64,000 bases of DNA. Source: Marihabitans asiaticum (GTDB lineage Bacteria > Actinomycetota > Actinomycetes > Actinomycetales > Dermatophilaceae). The stretch spans positions 1-64,000 of the forward strand of contig NZ_VIUW01000001.1 of the NCBI RefSeq assembly GCF_007828725.1, in the 5' to 3' direction. Shown here in pieces: positions 62,504 to 64,000 of the stretch. The translations under genes and the position numbers were made by a program. Under the pieces are notes generated by a model that was not told where the DNA came from, ran no database searches, and worked only from the letters and a program-made list of their open reading frames with translations. The number at the start of each line of letters is the position of its first letter. The first letter of the stretch is position 1.

Positions 62504-62722
62504 ATGCGTCACGTCGTGGAGTCCGAGCTCGTCGCCAATGTCATCGCCGTGCACGTCGCGGCCGGCCAGTCGGTGGAGCCGGGCGACGAGGTGCTCCTGC
62601 TGGAGTCGATGAAGATGGAGATCCCGGTGCTCACCGAGGTCGCCGGCACCGTTACCGCGGTGCGGGTCGAGGCCGGTGACGTCGTCCAGGAGGGTGAGGT
62701 GCTCGTCGTCCTCGACGACTGA
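62504..62722 (+). CDS. Stand-alone biotinyl/lipoyl-domain protein
   Basis: 72 residues. The whole protein is one biotin-carrier domain, with VLLLESMKMEIPVLTEVAGT. MKM is the biotinylated Lys motif. It probably serves as the carrier part of an acyl-CoA carboxylase encoded elsewhere. BCCP domains normally sit at the C-terminus of a larger alpha subunit, so a separate one is less common, although known in actinobacteria. The ATG is 341 nt after ino1. Confidence 0.88.
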   Translation: MRHVVESELVANVIAVHVAAGQSVEPGDEVLLLESMKMEIPVLTEVAGTVTAVRVEAGDVVQEGEVLVVLDD

Positions 62723-62772
62723 GCCCTTCCCCGGTGGGTACGAACCTTGGCAGGTGCGAAGGGGGGCACGGG

Positions 62773-62817
62773 CACGGCGAAGGGGTGCAGGCCCCTGCCC
62801 TGCACCCCTTCGCCGTG
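62773..62817. terminator. Bidirectional hairpin built from an inverted CGAAGGGG pair
   Basis: Perfect 19-bp stem CACGGCGAAGGGGTGCAGG / CCTGCACCCCTTCGCCGTG, 7-nt loop, between the convergent biotinyl and WXG100 genes. Confidence 0.85.
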
Positions 62818-62833
62818 ATCCGACGCGGCGTGG

Positions 62834-63118
62834 TCAGCCGTTGTCGTTGGAGGACCGCTTGTCCTGGTCGTCCGCCTGCGTGGTCGCCGCCTTGGCGAAG
62901 CGCTGCAGCTCGGTGGCGACGAGGTCGATCTTCTTCTTCGCCTGCTGCCAGTCGTTCTGGAACTGGTCGCTGTCGTTGCCGAGCCAGTCCTGCTTGAGCT
63001 GACCGGCGACCTTCTGCGCCTCGGAGGACTTGGCCTCGATCTCGGCAGCCTTCTTCTTGATGATGCCGGCCGACGAGCGGACGGCCTCGGTGTTCATTCC
63101 CTGCTGGACGTTAGCCAT
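62834..63118 (-). CDS. WXG100-family protein (first of pair by position)
   Basis: 94 residues of the Esx/WXG100 type. Helix-turn-helix hairpin with the motif QDWLGNDSDQFQNDWQQAKK (W-x-G as WLG), polar C-terminus. Exported by a type VII-like system as a dimer. It follows the second WXG100 gene by 49 nt. Confidence 0.9.
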   Translation of the reverse strand: MANVQQGMNTEAVRSSAGIIKKKAAEIEAKSSEAQKVAGQLKQDWLGNDSDQFQNDWQQAKKKIDLVATELQRFAKAATTQADDQDKRSSNDNG

Positions 63119-63167
63119 GGTGTGCTCCCCTTCGTGTGAGGTTCAGGTGGGTGATGAGTGCCTGGGG

Positions 63168-63443
63168 TCAGGCGTTCGAGGTGTCCTGCTGGCCGCGGGC
63201 GTTGCGCTCGACCTTCTCCGACATGTCCTGGAGGAGGCGGATGGCGGCCTCGATCTTGCCCTTGTGCTCGCCCTCCCACTCCTGGACGAACTTCTTGGAG
63301 TCCTCACCGTTCCAGTTGGTGTCGATCTCACGGACCTCCTTGTCGAGCTCCCCAGAGATCCGCTTCAGCTCGCCGGCGATCCGGTCGAGGTCGCGTCCTT
63401 CCTTCTGGACCTGCGCGACGTTCATGCCCTTCCAAGCGCTCAT
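63168..63443 (-). CDS. WXG100-family protein
   Basis: 91 residues. The motif is TNWNGEDSKKFVQEWEGEHK (W-N-G), between two helices (VQKEGRDLDRIAGELKRISG and KIEAAIRLLQDMSEKVERNA). It likely heterodimerises with the downstream WXG100. The promoter module at 63,536-63,574 is 93 nt upstream. Confidence 0.9.
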   Translation of the reverse strand: MSAWKGMNVAQVQKEGRDLDRIAGELKRISGELDKEVREIDTNWNGEDSKKFVQEWEGEHKGKIEAAIRLLQDMSEKVERNARGQQDTSNA

Positions 63444-63535
63444 TCGAGCCTCCTCATCACTGTGGCGGCGGTGCCGCTGCTGCGTGGTCGGTGGTCGGCG
63501 GTACGCCGTCCCCCTGCTTGTGAGACCAACAGTAG

Positions 63536-63574
63536 GGACCGCTCGCGCAGAGGGGAATGGGGAGCACTCCCCAT
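63536..63574 (-). promoter_or_regulatory. Shared promoter module upstream of the WXG100 pair
   Basis: ATGGGGAGTGCTCCCCAT (63,557-63,574, an 18-bp near-palindrome around GGGGAG-N2-CTCCCC), 12 nt, then GAGCGGTCC (63,536-63,544) and a TACTGT that may be the -10. Same layout as 53,713-53,747. Confidence 0.6.
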
Positions 63575-63581
63575 CGGAGGA

Positions 63582-64000
63582 TCAGCGGGTGGGGAGAGCG
63601 ACCTGGACGAGGTCCTGCTGCCCGCGCTGGACGACGAAGCCACGGCCCTCGGGTGCGCCGGTGGCGTTGAAGGACGGGAAGGCGCTGCGGAAGATCATCG
63701 CGGCGTCGCCGTCATCGGGGTGCAGGATCAGACCCGAGCGGGCCGCCTTGAGCAGGCCGGGCAGACCGAAGCCGGAGTTGAAGAACCCGATGTCGCCCTC
63801 GGCGATGACGAGATGATCGGCATCAAGGGCCTGCTTCACGGCCTTCTCGATCCGGTCCTCGGCCATCGAGTCGCTCAGGTCGCCCACCCGCTCGAGCACG
63901 ATCGCCACCCGCCCGGTGACCTCCTCGTCCTGGTAGCGCAGGGCGAGGTCGCCGGCGGCCTCCATGATGTCGTCCTCGGAGGTCGCGGTGACCGTCCAGC
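63582..64000 (-). CDS. FtsK/SpoIIIE-type (EccC-like) ATPase, C-terminal end
   Basis: The frame stays open to the window edge and the start is outside. The visible 139 residues read DDIMEAAGDLALRYQDEEVT, AIVLERVGDLSDSMAED, LILHPDDGDAAMIFRSAFPS and GRGFVVQRGQQDLVQVALP, the closing part of type VII FtsK/SpoIIIE ATPases (last ATPase repeat, PGRG-like loop). It energises export of WXG100 substrates. The WXG100 genes follow 138 nt downstream. Confidence 0.8.
   Translation of the reverse strand, partial: WTVTATSEDDIMEAAGDLALRYQDEEVTGRVAIVLERVGDLSDSMAEDRIEKAVKQALDADHLVIAEGDIGFFNSGFGLPGLLKAARSGLILHPDDGDAAMIFRSAFPSFNATGAPEGRGFVVQRGQQDLVQVALPTR

Overview
The window is high-GC DNA (roughly 70% G+C by eye) from an actinobacterium. 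Supporting signs are TTGTCCACA-type DnaA boxes, a DtxR/IdeR iron box, WXG100 proteins beside an FtsK/SpoIIIE-type ATPase end, a dnaB split by a mycobacterial-type class 3 intein, and the order ino1 - padR - penicillin-binding protein - GT87 - rpsF - ssb - rpsR - rplI known from mycobacteria and streptomycetes. A Micrococcales (Intrasporangiaceae-like) host is a guess. No rRNA, tRNA, CRISPR array or insertion sequence was recognised.

1-23,710 is one giant palindrome. The left arm (1-11,855) and right arm (11,859-23,710) are the same sequence in opposite orientation, separated by 3 nt (ACC, 11,856-11,858), and the left arm runs off the window edge. Every difference I found is a short indel, nearly all in homopolymers, and no plain substitution was seen. 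The left copies of dnaB and the PhoD phosphatase are frameshifted and the right copies are open. Near the axis the right copies of the NAD(P)-binding gene and the axis-truncated gene are the damaged ones. A fold-back chimera or contig-end misassembly is the likeliest explanation, so most genes here should be counted once. Content from axis outward: truncated CDS, siderophore-interacting protein with iron box, an operon (NAD(P)-binding protein, TspO-like membrane protein, methyltransferase, broken GNAT), remnants of a YdeI-like and a permease gene, VOC protein, MerR-VOC fusion, dnaB with intein and an upstream DnaA-box cluster, DUF2277, YtxH-like protein, PhoD-like phosphatase, iron-dependent dehydrogenase.

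23.7-41.4 kb: hemerythrin protein, then a myo-inositol catabolic island. It has a divergent LacI regulator, a plus-strand unit (PhyH oxygenase, SDR, Gfo/Idh dehydrogenase) and a nine-gene minus-strand operon (iolG, iolE-like, iolC, Cgl0159-type aldolase, iolB, iolD, sugar-binding lipoprotein, permease, ATPase). Except at the iolD-to-lipoprotein junction (30-nt gap), neighbouring frames overlap by 1-4 nt. A GntR/UTRA regulator and an FAD reductase lie upstream. Two control regions share a TGTC-N2-GACA site that fits the corynebacterial IolR motif as I remember it.

41.6-46.7 kb: MoxR - DUF58 - membrane protein - two von Willebrand A proteins - anchored repeat-poor protein (Bat-like operon). 46.7-53.7 kb: a gene remnant, MATE transporter, rhodanese, Na+/alanine symporter, gamma-glutamyltransferase, and a lipoprotein plus OmpA-domain pair. 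53.8-62.2 kb: rplI-rpsR-ssb-rpsF, GT87 protein, bifunctional penicillin-binding protein, a frameshifted Ser/Thr/Pro-rich membrane protein, PadR and ino1. 62.2-64.0 kb: a three-fold 90-bp tandem repeat, a biotinyl-domain protein and a type VII-like locus (two WXG100 proteins and an EccC/FtsK-type C-terminus) leaving the window.

Across the whole window the 8-mer CGAAGGGG recurs about once per kilobase, on both strands, in every reading frame, and in inverted pairs that make perfect hairpins after genes. This resembles the behaviour of DNA-uptake sequences in Neisseria and Haemophilus. Two loci 10 kb apart share a 14-bp palindrome plus a 9-bp downstream box, and a separate 35-45-bp interspersed repeat has become the coding start of iolB.
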